The translations under genes were made by a program, and so were the position numbers. Below are positions 34,797 through 43,679 of a stretch of 64,000 nt of DNA, piece by piece. The notes under the pieces were generated by a model. That model saw only the letters and a list, made by a program, of their open reading frames with translations, did not search any database and was not told the origin of the DNA. The stretch spans positions 310,001 to 374,000 of the forward strand of contig JADBYT010000002.1 in NCBI GenBank assembly GCA_020402865.1. Direction: 5' to 3'. Source of the DNA: Bacteroidota bacterium (GTDB taxonomy: Bacteria > Bacteroidota > Bacteroidia > Palsa-965). Within the stretch, counting starts at the first letter, position 1. Each line of letters begins with the position of its first letter.

Positions 34797-36194
34797 TTAA
34801 GCCTTGCGTCCGGTGTGGCGTTGCACGGTCATGGTGACTACCGTGCCTTTATTAAGTTCTGATACAAGCTGCAAATCGCCGCCATGCAGTTCACAGATAC
34901 GCCGGGCAAGAGGCAGCCCCAGTCCGTGGCCGCGTATGCCTCCTGTGTTGCTGGCCCTGAAAAAACGACCAAAAACTTTTTCTTTCTCCGCATCCGGCAC
35001 ACCAATACCGTGGTCGATGCATTGAAGCACAATGTTTTCTTGTGTAAGGCCTACCCGCAATTCAGCTTTGTGGTTGGGAGAATATTTGCAGGCATTATCG
35101 AGAATATTTACCAGCGCAATGCGCAGCAGGTTGTTGTTGCCTGTGGCATTAAAAAGTTCATCGTCTTCCGGGAACTCGTCATAATCCACATCTACCTGCC
35201 AGTTTTTATCGCGCTTAAGGATATCCACAATAGCATCGTCCACCAGTTCATCAACACGGTAATTTATAGTGGGCATATCCACAATGGCGTCTGTTTTTGC
35301 CAGTGTAAGCAAGCCGTTGGTGAGTTCAGTAAGGCGGTTGAGGTCGTCGGTAAGTGATTCGAGCAGGCTTCGGTATTCGCTTTCGCTGCGCGGCTGGCGC
35401 AGGGCTACTTCAATTTGTCCGGCCAGGGCCGTAAGCGGTGAGCGGAGTTCATGCGAGGCGCTGGCCACAAAGTTGCGTTGCGCGTCGAGCGATTGTTCTA
35501 TGCGCTGCAGCATCCGGTTTAGCGTAACAGCAAGGCGTTCAAGTTCATCGCGTTCTTTGCCTGTGCTCAGGCGTTTGCCACGGCGCGTACCTGCCGAGAG
35601 CGCATTTATTTCGCTGATCTCATTCACCATGCGCGTAATGGGGTGCAGCATCCGGCCCGAATACACATAGCCAAGCGGAGCCGCAAGCAACATTGCCGCC
35701 AAACAGCATGTAAAAAGAATCAGCCGCAAAAACCGGAGTTGTTCGAGTCCCCAGTAATCAACCGCCGAAATAACCACATTGCAGACTTTACCTTTATGTG
35801 TGTAGGTAAATGTTACAAAATCACGGTTATTGTCAGAGCCCTGATGGAGCTGCTCTGATTTGGTTTTCGCGGTTGTTTGCAGAAACCCGGCATGGAGTAC
35901 TGGTGCAGAGGCCCCATCGGTATTGAAAATAATTTCACCATTCTGTCCATGTATGGTAAGGTATTCACCCACCATAGAAGAATCAGCATCTTTTATTTTC
36001 CGCAGCAGCGATGAGTTTACTTCATCAACCGTAAAAAATAAACTAATTGTGTGCTGTGCTTCATTATACAGCCGCTCATCAAACTCCTGCTGGCGGTGGT
36101 AGGATGAAAAGCCATAAACAATAAGCGAAATGGCAATGGTAATTGCCGAAACAATGGTGGTAAACCGTAAGGTAAGCCTGGCCCTTATGGTCAT
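34797..36194 (-). CDS. Sensor histidine kinase of a two-component system
   Basis: A 465-residue membrane kinase. Two membrane segments (about 9-28, ITIAISLIVYGFSSY; and about 158-180, LRLILFTCCLAAMLLAAPLG) enclose a periplasmic sensor domain of about 125 residues. A HAMP linker (YSGRMLHPITRMVNEISE), a HisKA domain with the phospho-accepting His in ASASHELRSPLTALAG (about 243), and a HATPase domain with NILDNACKYSPN, DHGIGVPDAEKEKVFGRFFR and GHGLGLPLARRI follow. The order and motifs are those of the CusS/ArlS type. It overlaps its response regulator by 4 bases (ATGA at 36194-36191). The signal is unknown. Confidence 0.92.
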   Translation of the reverse strand: MTIRARLTLRFTTIVSAITIAISLIVYGFSSYHRQQEFDERLYNEAQHTISLFFTVDEVNSSLLRKIKDADSSMVGEYLTIHGQNGEIIFNTDGASAPVLHAGFLQTTAKTKSEQLHQGSDNNRDFVTFTYTHKGKVCNVVISAVDYWGLEQLRFLRLILFTCCLAAMLLAAPLGYVYSGRMLHPITRMVNEISEINALSAGTRRGKRLSTGKERDELERLAVTLNRMLQRIEQSLDAQRNFVASASHELRSPLTALAGQIEVALRQPRSESEYRSLLESLTDDLNRLTELTNGLLTLAKTDAIVDMPTINYRVDELVDDAIVDILKRDKNWQVDVDYDEFPEDDELFNATGNNNLLRIALVNILDNACKYSPNHKAELRVGLTQENIVLQCIDHGIGVPDAEKEKVFGRFFRASNTGGIRGHGLGLPLARRICELHGGDLQLVSELNKGTVVTMTVQRHTGRKA

Positions 36195-36883
36195 GCCGCT
36201 TCGGCTACTTTAATCACATACCCCATACCAATAATGGTATGAATCAGTTTTGTGTCGAAATTTTTGTCGATTTTTTTGCGCAGGAAATTGATATATACAT
36301 CAATTACATTCGTACCGGTATCGAATCGGATATCCCATACTTTCTCGGCAATTTCAGCGCGGCTAAGTACACGGCCGGCATTGCGGATAAGTAATTCGAG
36401 CAAGGCAAACTCACGCGCAGTAAGCTGTATGTGGCGACCGCTGCGGGTAACTGTTTTTGCGTGCAAATCCATTACCAGATCGCCAATGGCAAGCTGATTT
36501 TCTTCGTTTGCGCTGATGTTGCGTTTCATCAGCACTTTGGTGCGCGCCAGTAATTCTCTGAACTCAAAAGGTTTGGGCAAATAATCATCGGCACCTGCTT
36601 CAAATCCGGTAAGTTTATCATCAAGCGTGCCCAGTGCGGTAAGCATAAGCACAGGAACACTTGAGTTTTGCTGGCGCAAAATTTTACACAATTCCAAACC
36701 ATTCAGGCGCGGCAGTTGCAGATCGAGAATAATTAGGTCGTAGTTATTAGCGAGCGCAAGCGATTTTCCAACCATACCATCGGCAGCATGATCCACCTGA
36801 AAACTTTCTTCGCGTAAGCCACGGGTAATAAAATCAGCCACTTTTGGCTCATCTTCTACAACAAGAACTCGGGAGTTGGGCAT
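36191..36883 (-). CDS. OmpR-family response regulator
   Basis: A 230-residue regulator. The receiver domain carries VVEDEPKVADF, the phosphorylated Asp in YDLIILDLQLPRLNGLE (about residue 52), VLMLTALGTLDDK and the Lys in ADDYLPKPFEFRELLAR. The C-terminal winged helix (about 130-225) has RHIQLTAREFALLELLIRNA and GTNVIDVYINFLRKKID, the OmpR/PhoB type DNA-binding domain. The start was set at the ATG 36883; a TTG two codons earlier is also possible. It is the first gene of the pair, followed by the kinase with a 4-base overlap, so both are coordinately made. Targets are not visible. Confidence 0.92.
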   Translation of the reverse strand: MPNSRVLVVEDEPKVADFITRGLREESFQVDHAADGMVGKSLALANNYDLIILDLQLPRLNGLELCKILRQQNSSVPVLMLTALGTLDDKLTGFEAGADDYLPKPFEFRELLARTKVLMKRNISANEENQLAIGDLVMDLHAKTVTRSGRHIQLTAREFALLELLIRNAGRVLSRAEIAEKVWDIRFDTGTNVIDVYINFLRKKIDKNFDTKLIHTIIGMGYVIKVAEAA

Positions 36884-36975
36884 GGACAAATGATTTTAAG
36901 CGGTTTGTTTATGTTAGTTGCTGATTTATGCTTTTAATCCTTAAACATACCAGTATAAGGTTTGTTCAGTCCGCA

Positions 36976-37641
36976 TTAAAAATGTTTGAGTGCTTCGCGC
37001 AAGCTGAGTGCCGGCAGAGGGGTGTTTTTTACAAATTTCTGGACGTTTCCAGGCTTAATTCGGGCGTATTGTCTTAGCGACCAGCCAATTGCCTTTTTAA
37101 TAAAAAATTCATCAACCCCTGCCATTTCCCGGCAAAGTGAAAAAAGCAATTCTTCATCAGTTTGCTGCTTATAGGTCATCTGAAACAACAGTGCCGAGCG
37201 CATAAGCCAGATATTGCTGCTGTTACGCCATTTTTTTATTGTATGGTTGCGCAGATCGGGGTAGCGGATAAAGTGGGGGCCGCAAAGGTGCGGGCTGATA
37301 TAATCCACACTATCCCACCAGGAGTTGTTGAGAATGAGTTCTTCATACAGGGTGAGCCGTTCGGGCGGCGCTTTTTTGGCCAGTTTTCCGCAAAGCTCCA
37401 TGGCAAAGTAATGCAGTTCGCGTTCGGGCAACTGCCATATTGCACGCACGGTATCTTCGGGGCGTTCGGGCAGGCCATGCTGTTTAATGAACGTGTTGCC
37501 CAGTACCCGTCGTGGTGTGGCTTTAATGCCAAAAAATACAAAGTTGTTTTTCATGTAGGCAGCCATGGCCACTGCCTCGGCCGGGTTGCCTTGTGCGGCA
37601 AAAAAGCGGCGCAGCGCCTGTGCGTATGCTGCAGGTGTCAT
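36976..37641 (-). CDS. DNA alkylation repair protein (AlkD-like HEAT-repeat glycosylase)
   Basis: A 221-residue all-helical protein of the AlkD family. Signature residues fit AlkD: a Trp/Asp pair in ILNNSWWDSVDYISPHL (about 110-125) and an Arg in NIWLMRSALLFQM (about 145). FAMELCGKLAKK and the C-terminal AIGWSLRQYARIKPG are also characteristic. AlkD removes positively charged alkylated bases such as 3-methyladenine and 7-methylguanine from DNA without base flipping. The frame is open three codons further upstream (TTG), but the ATG at 37641 is the better start. nhaD lies 11 bases upstream on the same strand, so the two may be one transcript. Confidence 0.85.
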   Translation of the reverse strand: MTPAAYAQALRRFFAAQGNPAEAVAMAAYMKNNFVFFGIKATPRRVLGNTFIKQHGLPERPEDTVRAIWQLPERELHYFAMELCGKLAKKAPPERLTLYEELILNNSWWDSVDYISPHLCGPHFIRYPDLRNHTIKKWRNSSNIWLMRSALLFQMTYKQQTDEELLFSLCREMAGVDEFFIKKAIGWSLRQYARIKPGNVQKFVKNTPLPALSLREALKHF

Positions 37642-37652
37642 ATCGGTCAAAT

Positions 37653-38930
37653 TTATGCGTGTATCAGCGCAGCCATGCTCATATACACCAGCGCCCCGGC
37701 AAAATAGCCCATAAGCGCCGGAAACGAAATGCGGCGCACGTACCAGAAAAACTCAATGCGTTCGATACCCATAATAGCCACCCCGGCTGCCGAACCAATC
37801 ACCAGAATGCTTCCGCCCGTGCCGGCGCAGTAGGCGAGGAATTCCCAAAAATAATGATCAGTCGGAAAGCTGTTCAGGCTGTACATGCCCTGAGCCGCAG
37901 CCACCAGTGGCACATTGTCCACCACGGCCGAACTCAGGCCAATGGCCAGCGTAATTAAATCTATATTTCCAATGGCCTGATCCATGCCCTGTGCCAGTGC
38001 CGTAAGCAGCCCCGCACTTTGCAACGCACCAATAGCCAGCAGTATGCCCAGAAAGAACAGCACACTCGGCGTATCCACCCGCTGTAACGCGCGCGCCACT
38101 GAAAGCGAAGCCTTTTCCTCATCATTTTTCCGCTTATGAATAATTTCCGTCACTACCCATAACATGCCTACACCCAACAAAATACCCATAAACGGCGGCA
38201 GATGAGTGACCGATTTAAACACCGGCACAAACAGCAAAACGCCTACGCCCGTGGCAAACACCGTAAGCTGCTCGCCACGTGTAGAGGGCGCGCACCGCAC
38301 CTGCTCCTGCGGCAATTCGGGCCGGGCAATGCTGCCTTTTACCTTGCGCAGCATGAGCAGCATGGGCACCAGCAGGCATACCAGCGAGGGCACAATCAGC
38401 TTAAGAATAATATTCACGCTGGTAATCTGCCCGCCCACCCAAAGCATGGTGGTGGTTACATCGCCAATTGGCGACCACACCCCGCCCGCATTGGCCGCAA
38501 TAATTACCAGCCCGGCAAAATAGCGCCGGTCCTCGGCATCGGCCACCAGCTTACGCAGCAGCGAAATCATTACAATAGCCGTAGTCAGGTTGTCGAGCAC
38601 TGCAGAAAGGAAAAAGGCCGTAATCCCCACAACCATAAACAGCTTTTTTTTGCTGGTGGTGGTAATTCGGCTGGTAATTACTTCAAACCCGTCGTGCGCA
38701 TCAATCAGCTCCACAATGGTCATGGCGCCAAGCAGGAAAAATAAAATTCCCGAGAGTTCGCCCATCTGATGCAGCAGTTCTTCATTAATCAGGTGCGCCT
38801 CACCCATAAGCACCAGCACAGTCCAGCAAACCACCCCCGTAATCAGCGCCGAGGCCGATTTGTTGAGCTTAAGCGGATGCTCAAGTACAATGGCGGCATA
38901 GCCCAGCATAAAAAGAATTGTTAGCAACAT
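37653..38930 (-). CDS. nhaD: Na+/H+ antiporter NhaD
   Basis: A 425-residue antiporter of the NhaD family with 11-13 predicted membrane segments. Typical stretches are the N-terminal MLGYAAIVLEHPLKLNKSAS, LSAVLDNLTTAIVMISLLRK (an intramembrane segment with conserved Asp/Asn/Thr), AANAGGVWSPIGDVTTTMLW (about residues 140-160) and LSSAVVDNVPLVAAAQGMY near 340. The enzyme exchanges cytoplasmic Na+ or Li+ for H+ in the inner membrane, mainly in alkaline or saline conditions. The gene is divergent from an amino-acid permease and just upstream of alkD. Confidence 0.92.
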   Translation of the reverse strand: MLLTILFMLGYAAIVLEHPLKLNKSASALITGVVCWTVLVLMGEAHLINEELLHQMGELSGILFFLLGAMTIVELIDAHDGFEVITSRITTTSKKKLFMVVGITAFFLSAVLDNLTTAIVMISLLRKLVADAEDRRYFAGLVIIAANAGGVWSPIGDVTTTMLWVGGQITSVNIILKLIVPSLVCLLVPMLLMLRKVKGSIARPELPQEQVRCAPSTRGEQLTVFATGVGVLLFVPVFKSVTHLPPFMGILLGVGMLWVVTEIIHKRKNDEEKASLSVARALQRVDTPSVLFFLGILLAIGALQSAGLLTALAQGMDQAIGNIDLITLAIGLSSAVVDNVPLVAAAQGMYSLNSFPTDHYFWEFLAYCAGTGGSILVIGSAAGVAIMGIERIEFFWYVRRISFPALMGYFAGALVYMSMAALIHA

Positions 38931-38974
38931 AGCCTGTAAAATTACATTGTTAGCCGAATTTCGGGCAGTTCTTC

Positions 38975-38982
38975 TATATTTG
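38975..38982 (+). promoter_or_regulatory. -7 promoter element of the first amino-acid permease gene
   Basis: Exact TATATTTG, 41 bases before the ATG at 39024. A TTG at 38947-38949 is 25 bases upstream, longer than the usual spacing. Confidence 0.5.
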
Positions 38983-39023
38983 GCAATTCAACTGTTTTAC
39001 AAAAAGCACTACATACTACTATT

Positions 39024-40508
39024 ATGAGTCTATTTCGTAAGAAATCCCTTGATTCGCTGCTGGCTCAGGCCGCCGATTCGGAAAAGGGGCTGAAACGCAC
39101 ACTGGGTGCCGGAAGCCTTGTTGCACTGGGTATCGGAGCCATTATTGGAGCCGGCCTTTTTGTGCGTACTGCTGCTGCCGCCGGCGAAGCCTCCGGTTCA
39201 GCCGTTACCATTTCGTTTATCATTGCGGCCATTGGTTGTGCATTTGCCGGCCTCTGTTATGCCGAGTTTGCTTCCATGATTCCCATTGCAGGAAGCGCAT
39301 ACACCTATGCTTACGCCACCATGGGCGAGCTTGTGGCATGGATTATTGGCTGGGCGCTTGTACTTGAATATGCACTTGGCGCAGCTACAGTTTCTATCGC
39401 ATGGAGTGAATACTTAAATAATTTGCTTGGAGGGGCAATACCATATGAATGGTGCCATAGTCCATTTGAAGTAGCTGCCGATGGTACCCGTGGCTTTATC
39501 AACCTGCCCGCTCTTGGCATTCTGCTTGCCCTCACCATGCTTCTTATCCGCGGCACACAGGCTTCGGCCTGGGTAAATGCAGTTATTGTATTCATTAAGG
39601 TTGCCATTGTACTTGTATTCATTGCCATTGGCTGGCAGTTTATCAATCCCGCTAACCATACTCCGTACATGATTCCCGAAGGCACACCCGATGTGCTTAA
39701 CGGAGCGGGTAAAGTTGTAGTTAGTTACAAAGGTGTGTTTGAGCATGGCTGGGGCGGTGTGCTTGGCGGTGCGGCTATTGTGTTCTTTGCCTTTATTGGT
39801 TTTGATGCGGTTTCAACCGCTGCACAGGAAGCCAAAAACCCCAAGCGCGATATGCCCATTGGTATTCTCGGCTCACTGCTGGTGTGCACCATTCTTTATA
39901 TCCTTTTCGGACACGTATTAACCGGTGTGGCACCGTGGAGCGATTTTGCAAATCCCGAACTTGGTAAAGAAGCATCAGTAGCCTATACCATCAAAACCTA
40001 TATGAAAGGTTACGAGTGGCTCGAAACTTCGGTAACCATTGCTATTCTGGCTGGTTTCTCTTCTGTAATTCTCGTAATGCTTATGGGGCAGAGCCGAGTG
40101 TTTTTCTCAATGGCTAACGATGGCCTGTTGCCCAAAGTATTCTCTGCGCTTCACCCCAAACACAAAACGCCGTACAAATCAAACTGGATTCTGTTTGTAT
40201 TTGTTGGCCTTTTTGCCGCATTTATTCCCGGCAGCGTAGCGGGCGATTTAACAAGTATAGGTACGCTGTTTGCGTTTGTGCTGGTGTGCGTAGGGGTTAT
40301 TCTCATGCGCCGCAGCGAGCCCAATGCCGTGCGTCCGTTTAAAACACCGCTTGTGCCGCTTGTGCCAATTCTGGGCATTCTGGTGTGCAGTGCCATGATT
40401 TTCTCGCTCGATCATGTAACCCAGTTCAGCGCGCTTGGCTGGATGGCTATTGGATTGGTGATTTACTTCAGCTACGGCAGTGTAAACAGCAAACTCAAGT
40501 CGAAGTAA
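39024..40508 (+). CDS. APC-family amino acid permease, cationic-type (CAT-like)
   Basis: A 494-residue permease with about 12-14 membrane segments. The first membrane helix contains the unwound APC motif GIGAIIGAGLFVRTAAAAG, and GSAYTYAYATMGELVAWIIG follows in the region of helix 3. FAFIGFDAVSTAAQEAKNPK with conserved residues is typical of the cationic amino acid (CAT/YfnA) subgroup. It imports amino acids with H+ or by exchange across the inner membrane; the actual substrate cannot be read. A palindromic terminator separates it from a second APC gene 64 bases downstream. Confidence 0.88.
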   Translation: MSLFRKKSLDSLLAQAADSEKGLKRTLGAGSLVALGIGAIIGAGLFVRTAAAAGEASGSAVTISFIIAAIGCAFAGLCYAEFASMIPIAGSAYTYAYATMGELVAWIIGWALVLEYALGAATVSIAWSEYLNNLLGGAIPYEWCHSPFEVAADGTRGFINLPALGILLALTMLLIRGTQASAWVNAVIVFIKVAIVLVFIAIGWQFINPANHTPYMIPEGTPDVLNGAGKVVVSYKGVFEHGWGGVLGGAAIVFFAFIGFDAVSTAAQEAKNPKRDMPIGILGSLLVCTILYILFGHVLTGVAPWSDFANPELGKEASVAYTIKTYMKGYEWLETSVTIAILAGFSSVILVMLMGQSRVFFSMANDGLLPKVFSALHPKHKTPYKSNWILFVFVGLFAAFIPGSVAGDLTSIGTLFAFVLVCVGVILMRRSEPNAVRPFKTPLVPLVPILGILVCSAMIFSLDHVTQFSALGWMAIGLVIYFSYGSVNSKLKSK

Positions 40509-40523
40509 AACGTATATCTCCGC

Positions 40524-40555
40524 AAAAGCCGTTTCTGAATTCAGAAACGGCTTTT
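40524..40555. terminator. Bidirectional terminator hairpin between the two permease genes
   Basis: A 32-base perfect palindrome, AAAAGCCGTTTCTGAA with its complement, giving a 16-bp arm with A-run and T-run ends. It would stop the first permease transcript and also work in the reverse direction. Confidence 0.85.
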
Positions 40556-40572
40556 GTGTTAAACTCCCGTTG

Positions 40573-42042
40573 ATGAGCGAAAACTCCAAACTCCACCGCG
40601 TACTTGGCCTTACCGATGCCACCCTGCTGGTTGCCGGTTCCATGATTGGTTCGGGCATTTTTCTGGTAAGTGCCGATATGGCCCGCGATCTGGGTGCTTC
40701 GGGCTGGCTGCTGCTGGCCTGGCTGGTAACCGGCGTTATTACAATGGCCGCCGCCCTCAGCTATGGCGAGCTGGCCGGCATGATGCCCGAAGCCGGCGGC
40801 CAGTATGTATATATTCGCCGCGCTTTCGGGCGGCTTACGGCGTTTTTATACGGGTGGACGGTTTTCTCGGTAATCCAGACCGGCGTAATTGCCGCCGTGG
40901 CCATGGCTTTTGCCAACTATGCTTCGGAGCTGGTGCCGGTGTTCAGTCAGAAAAATGTGCTGTTCAGTGCGGGCAGTTTCAGCATTACGGCACGGCATGT
41001 GGTGGCTGTGCTGCTTATTGTGTTTCTCACCTTCGTTAATTCGCGCGGGGTCGAAGGCGGTTCGCTGGTGCAGCGGGTGTTTACCTCGGCCAAATTGCTG
41101 GCGTTGTTTGCGCTTATTGTGCTGGGCATAGGTATCGGCATTGGCAGCGGCACGCTCGAAGCCAATTTCACCGATATGTGGAGCGCCGCACAAACCACGC
41201 AGGATGTAGATTCAAAAGTGTGGAACACCACGGTGCTTGGCGGCCTCTCGCTGCTGGCGGTGTTTGGTACTACCATGATCAATTCACTCTTTTCGAGTGA
41301 TGCGTGGAACAACGTCACCTTCATTGCCGGCGAAATAAAAGAGCCGCAGCGCAATATTCCGCGCAGCCTCATGCTGGGCACCGCCATTGTTACCGTGCTT
41401 TATATTCTGGCCAATGTGGCCTACCTCTGTCTGCTTCCGCTTAAAGGCAGCCCCGAAGGGGCCGATGCCGTGGCGCGGGGCATGCAGTTTGCCACCGAAG
41501 GCCGCGTAGGCACAGCTGCCGCCACCGTCATTTTTGGCAATGTGGCCACCACAATAATGGCTGTGCTTATTATGATTTCTACTTTCGGCTGCAACAACGG
41601 CATCATTCTGGCCGGGGCACGCCTGTTTTATGCCATGGGGCAAGACAAACTTTTCTTTGCCCGCGCCGCCACGCTCAACAGCAAAGGTGTACCGGCCTTT
41701 GCGCTGTGGATTCAGTGCATCTGGGCTTCGGGGCTTTGCTTCTCGGGCAGCTACAGCGATTTGCTCACTTACGCCACCTTTGCCTCGCTGCTTTTTTACA
41801 TGGTAACCATTGCCGGCATTTTCGTATTGCGCCGCCGCGAACCCGATGCACCGCGCCCATACCGCGCCCTCGGGTATCCGTGGCTGCCTGCGTTTTACAT
41901 CATTGCTGCAGCCGCCATTTGTATTGATCTGCTCATTTTTCAGCCGCGCAATACGGTGGGCGGACTTATTATTGTAGCCATTGGCGTGCCGTTGTATTTT
42001 ATTGCCAGCCGGGGTGGAAAAAATACCGGGCACCATCAATAA
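40573..42042 (+). CDS. APC-family amino acid permease (second copy)
   Basis: A 489-residue permease with 12 predicted membrane segments. The APC motif is VAGSMIGSGIFLVSADMARD in helix 1, followed by ALSYGELAGMMPEAGGQYVY at helix 3. VIFGNVATTIMAVLIMISTF and GCNNGIILAGARLFYAMGQ are in the middle. It differs from its neighbour and resembles the L-type/exchanger branch more than the cationic branch. A TTG one codon upstream (40570) opens the frame; the ATG at 40573 was chosen. It is followed 75 bases later by a helix-hairpin-helix gene. Substrate unknown. Confidence 0.87.
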   Translation: MSENSKLHRVLGLTDATLLVAGSMIGSGIFLVSADMARDLGASGWLLLAWLVTGVITMAAALSYGELAGMMPEAGGQYVYIRRAFGRLTAFLYGWTVFSVIQTGVIAAVAMAFANYASELVPVFSQKNVLFSAGSFSITARHVVAVLLIVFLTFVNSRGVEGGSLVQRVFTSAKLLALFALIVLGIGIGIGSGTLEANFTDMWSAAQTTQDVDSKVWNTTVLGGLSLLAVFGTTMINSLFSSDAWNNVTFIAGEIKEPQRNIPRSLMLGTAIVTVLYILANVAYLCLLPLKGSPEGADAVARGMQFATEGRVGTAAATVIFGNVATTIMAVLIMISTFGCNNGIILAGARLFYAMGQDKLFFARAATLNSKGVPAFALWIQCIWASGLCFSGSYSDLLTYATFASLLFYMVTIAGIFVLRRREPDAPRPYRALGYPWLPAFYIIAAAAICIDLLIFQPRNTVGGLIIVAIGVPLYFIASRGGKNTGHHQ

Positions 42043-42117
42043 AAATTACCATTCGTATCAACGAATTTCGATACGCAATTTGCAGGTGAAACAGCACAAA
42101 CCGGCATCTTTACCCCG

Positions 42118-43044
42118 ATGCCGCGCCAGCCTCATCCGCTTTTCCGTTTTACACGCAACGAACAGCGTGCCCTTGTGGTGCTGGGTGTGGCAGTTATTGT
42201 GCTGTGCGGCGTTCATTTCTGGATGGGTGCCACGCAAACACTGCCAGAGCGCAATTACGATACGTTCAACAAACTGCTGGCGGCTGTTCACACTGAGGCT
42301 GCAACCGATTCGCAGTCTGTGTTGCCCGAAATTCAGCTCGAACAGGTGCATGAACTGGCCAGCGAACATTCCATCTATTCGCGCCGTGAGAAGTTTTACT
42401 TCAATCCCAACCAGTTGCCCGAATACAAATGGATTGAGCTTGGTCTTAGTCCGGCTCAGGCCCGTTCGGTAAAAAAATTCGAGGCTTCGGGCGGGAAGTT
42501 CGTGTACCGGCAGGATGTGAAAAAACTGTTTGTCGTTTCGGCCGAATTATACACCGAACTCGAGCCGTTTATTGTATTGCCCGATGAGCCTGCCGGGGAC
42601 AAGCAATTCCACCTTCCGGTGGCCGCGCATCAAACAAAGCCATTGCCGCCGGTAGTCGAGCTTAATGCTGCAGATACCTCGGCACTGATGAAGCTCGAAG
42701 GAATAGGCCCGGTGTTTGCCCGGCGCATTGTGGCCTACCGGCAACGGCTGGGAGGCTTTCACTCGCCCGATCAGTTGCTCGAAGTGTTTGGCTTTGATCA
42801 GGAACGGCTGGAACTGCTCGATGGCAAAGTGAAAACAGACAGTTCCTATATCCGCAAAGTAAACATAAACACGGCCTCTGCGGCCGAGCTGCGGCGGCAT
42901 CCTTATTTCACGCCCGCGCTGGCGGTTGCACTGGTTAATTACCGCAATACACACGGCCCGTTTCGCACCCTGCCCGATGTGATGCGCTGCCAGTTGTTCG
43001 GCCCCGATTTATACCGTAAACTTGCGCCGTATCTTACTCTTTAA
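42118..43044 (+). CDS. Membrane-anchored helix-hairpin-helix (ComEA-like) protein
   Basis: A 308-residue protein with one N-terminal membrane segment (LVVLGVAVIVLCGVHFWMGA). Three helix-hairpin-helix type segments follow: NPNQLPEYKWIELGLSPAQA, then VVELNAADTSALMKLEGIGP with GPVFARRIVAYRQRLGGFHS, and VNINTASAAELRRHPYFTPA with NYRNTHGPFRTLPDVM. The HhH pattern and the anchor resemble ComEA, which binds DNA outside the inner membrane for transformation, but here there is no comEC neighbour, so a DNA-uptake role is only possible. apt follows with a GTG start 3 bases after its stop. Confidence 0.8.
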   Translation: MPRQPHPLFRFTRNEQRALVVLGVAVIVLCGVHFWMGATQTLPERNYDTFNKLLAAVHTEAATDSQSVLPEIQLEQVHELASEHSIYSRREKFYFNPNQLPEYKWIELGLSPAQARSVKKFEASGGKFVYRQDVKKLFVVSAELYTELEPFIVLPDEPAGDKQFHLPVAAHQTKPLPPVVELNAADTSALMKLEGIGPVFARRIVAYRQRLGGFHSPDQLLEVFGFDQERLELLDGKVKTDSSYIRKVNINTASAAELRRHPYFTPALAVALVNYRNTHGPFRTLPDVMRCQLFGPDLYRKLAPYLTL

Positions 43045-43047
43045 CTC

Positions 43048-43569
43048 GTGGATCAGATCAGAAACGCCATACGCGACATTCCCGATTTCCCCAAGCCGGG
43101 CATCCTTTTCAAAGACATTACCCCGCTGCTCCATAAACCCGAACTGGGGCCCGTAATCGTAAACGGCTTCATCGAACGCCTTGGCAACCACCGCCCCGAT
43201 GCCGTGCTGGGTATCGAAAGCCGTGGATTTTTGTTTGGCTATGCCTTGGCGCAGGCCCTTAAAGTGCCCTTTGTGCCGGTGCGTAAATCGGGCAAGCTGC
43301 CCGCCAAAACCATTGGCATTGAGTATGCCCTCGAATACGGCACCGCCCGCATCGAAATGCACGCCGACGCGCTGCAGCCGGGTATGAATGTGCTCGTACA
43401 CGACGATTTGCTGGCTACCGGGGGCACCGCTGCTGCTGCCGCTGCGCTTGCCACACAGCTTGGAGCGCACATCAGCGGTTTTGCGTTTGTGGTTGAACTG
43501 GAGTTTTTAAATGGCCGCGCCCCGCTTTTGCCCTTCAGCAACTCCATTCACAGTCTGGTTACGTATTAA
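43048..43569 (+). CDS. apt: Adenine phosphoribosyltransferase
   Basis: A 173-residue purine phosphoribosyltransferase. [37 protein letters not shown] and the PRPP-binding loop [17 protein letters not shown] (about 122-138) are standard Apt signatures, with [20 protein letters not shown] in between. It salvages adenine to AMP with PRPP. The start codon is GTG at 43048, 3 bases after the preceding stop; no in-frame ATG lies near the N-terminus, and [18 protein letters not shown] is the expected start. A terminator-like hairpin overlaps the stop codon. Confidence 0.95.
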   Translation: MDQIRNAIRDIPDFPKPGILFKDITPLLHKPELGPVIVNGFIERLGNHRPDAVLGIESRGFLFGYALAQALKVPFVPVRKSGKLPAKTIGIEYALEYGTARIEMHADALQPGMNVLVHDDLLATGGTAAAAAALATQLGAHISGFAFVVELEFLNGRAPLLPFSNSIHSLVTY

Positions 43570-43601
43570 AATCAGCCTAAATTACAGGCAGACTGATTTT
43601 T
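43568..43601 (+). terminator. Probable terminator of the permease-apt unit
   Basis: AAAATCAG (43568-43575) pairs with CTGATTTT (43593-43600), with an inner CCT/AGG pair and a bulge, then T. The stem is imperfect but the T-run is present. Confidence 0.6.
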
Positions 43602-43638
43602 GATGATAAACGGTAGCTGCACATCGCTTCCGCTGTTG

Positions 43639-43646
43639 TATTTTTG
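43639..43646 (+). promoter_or_regulatory. -7 promoter element of the acyl-CoA dehydrogenase gene
   Basis: Exact TATTTTTG, 33 bases before the ATG at 43680. No good -33 TTG was found. Confidence 0.5.
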
Positions 43647-43679
43647 CGCTCCCGTTTAATTCAGCCATTTAAACCCGCT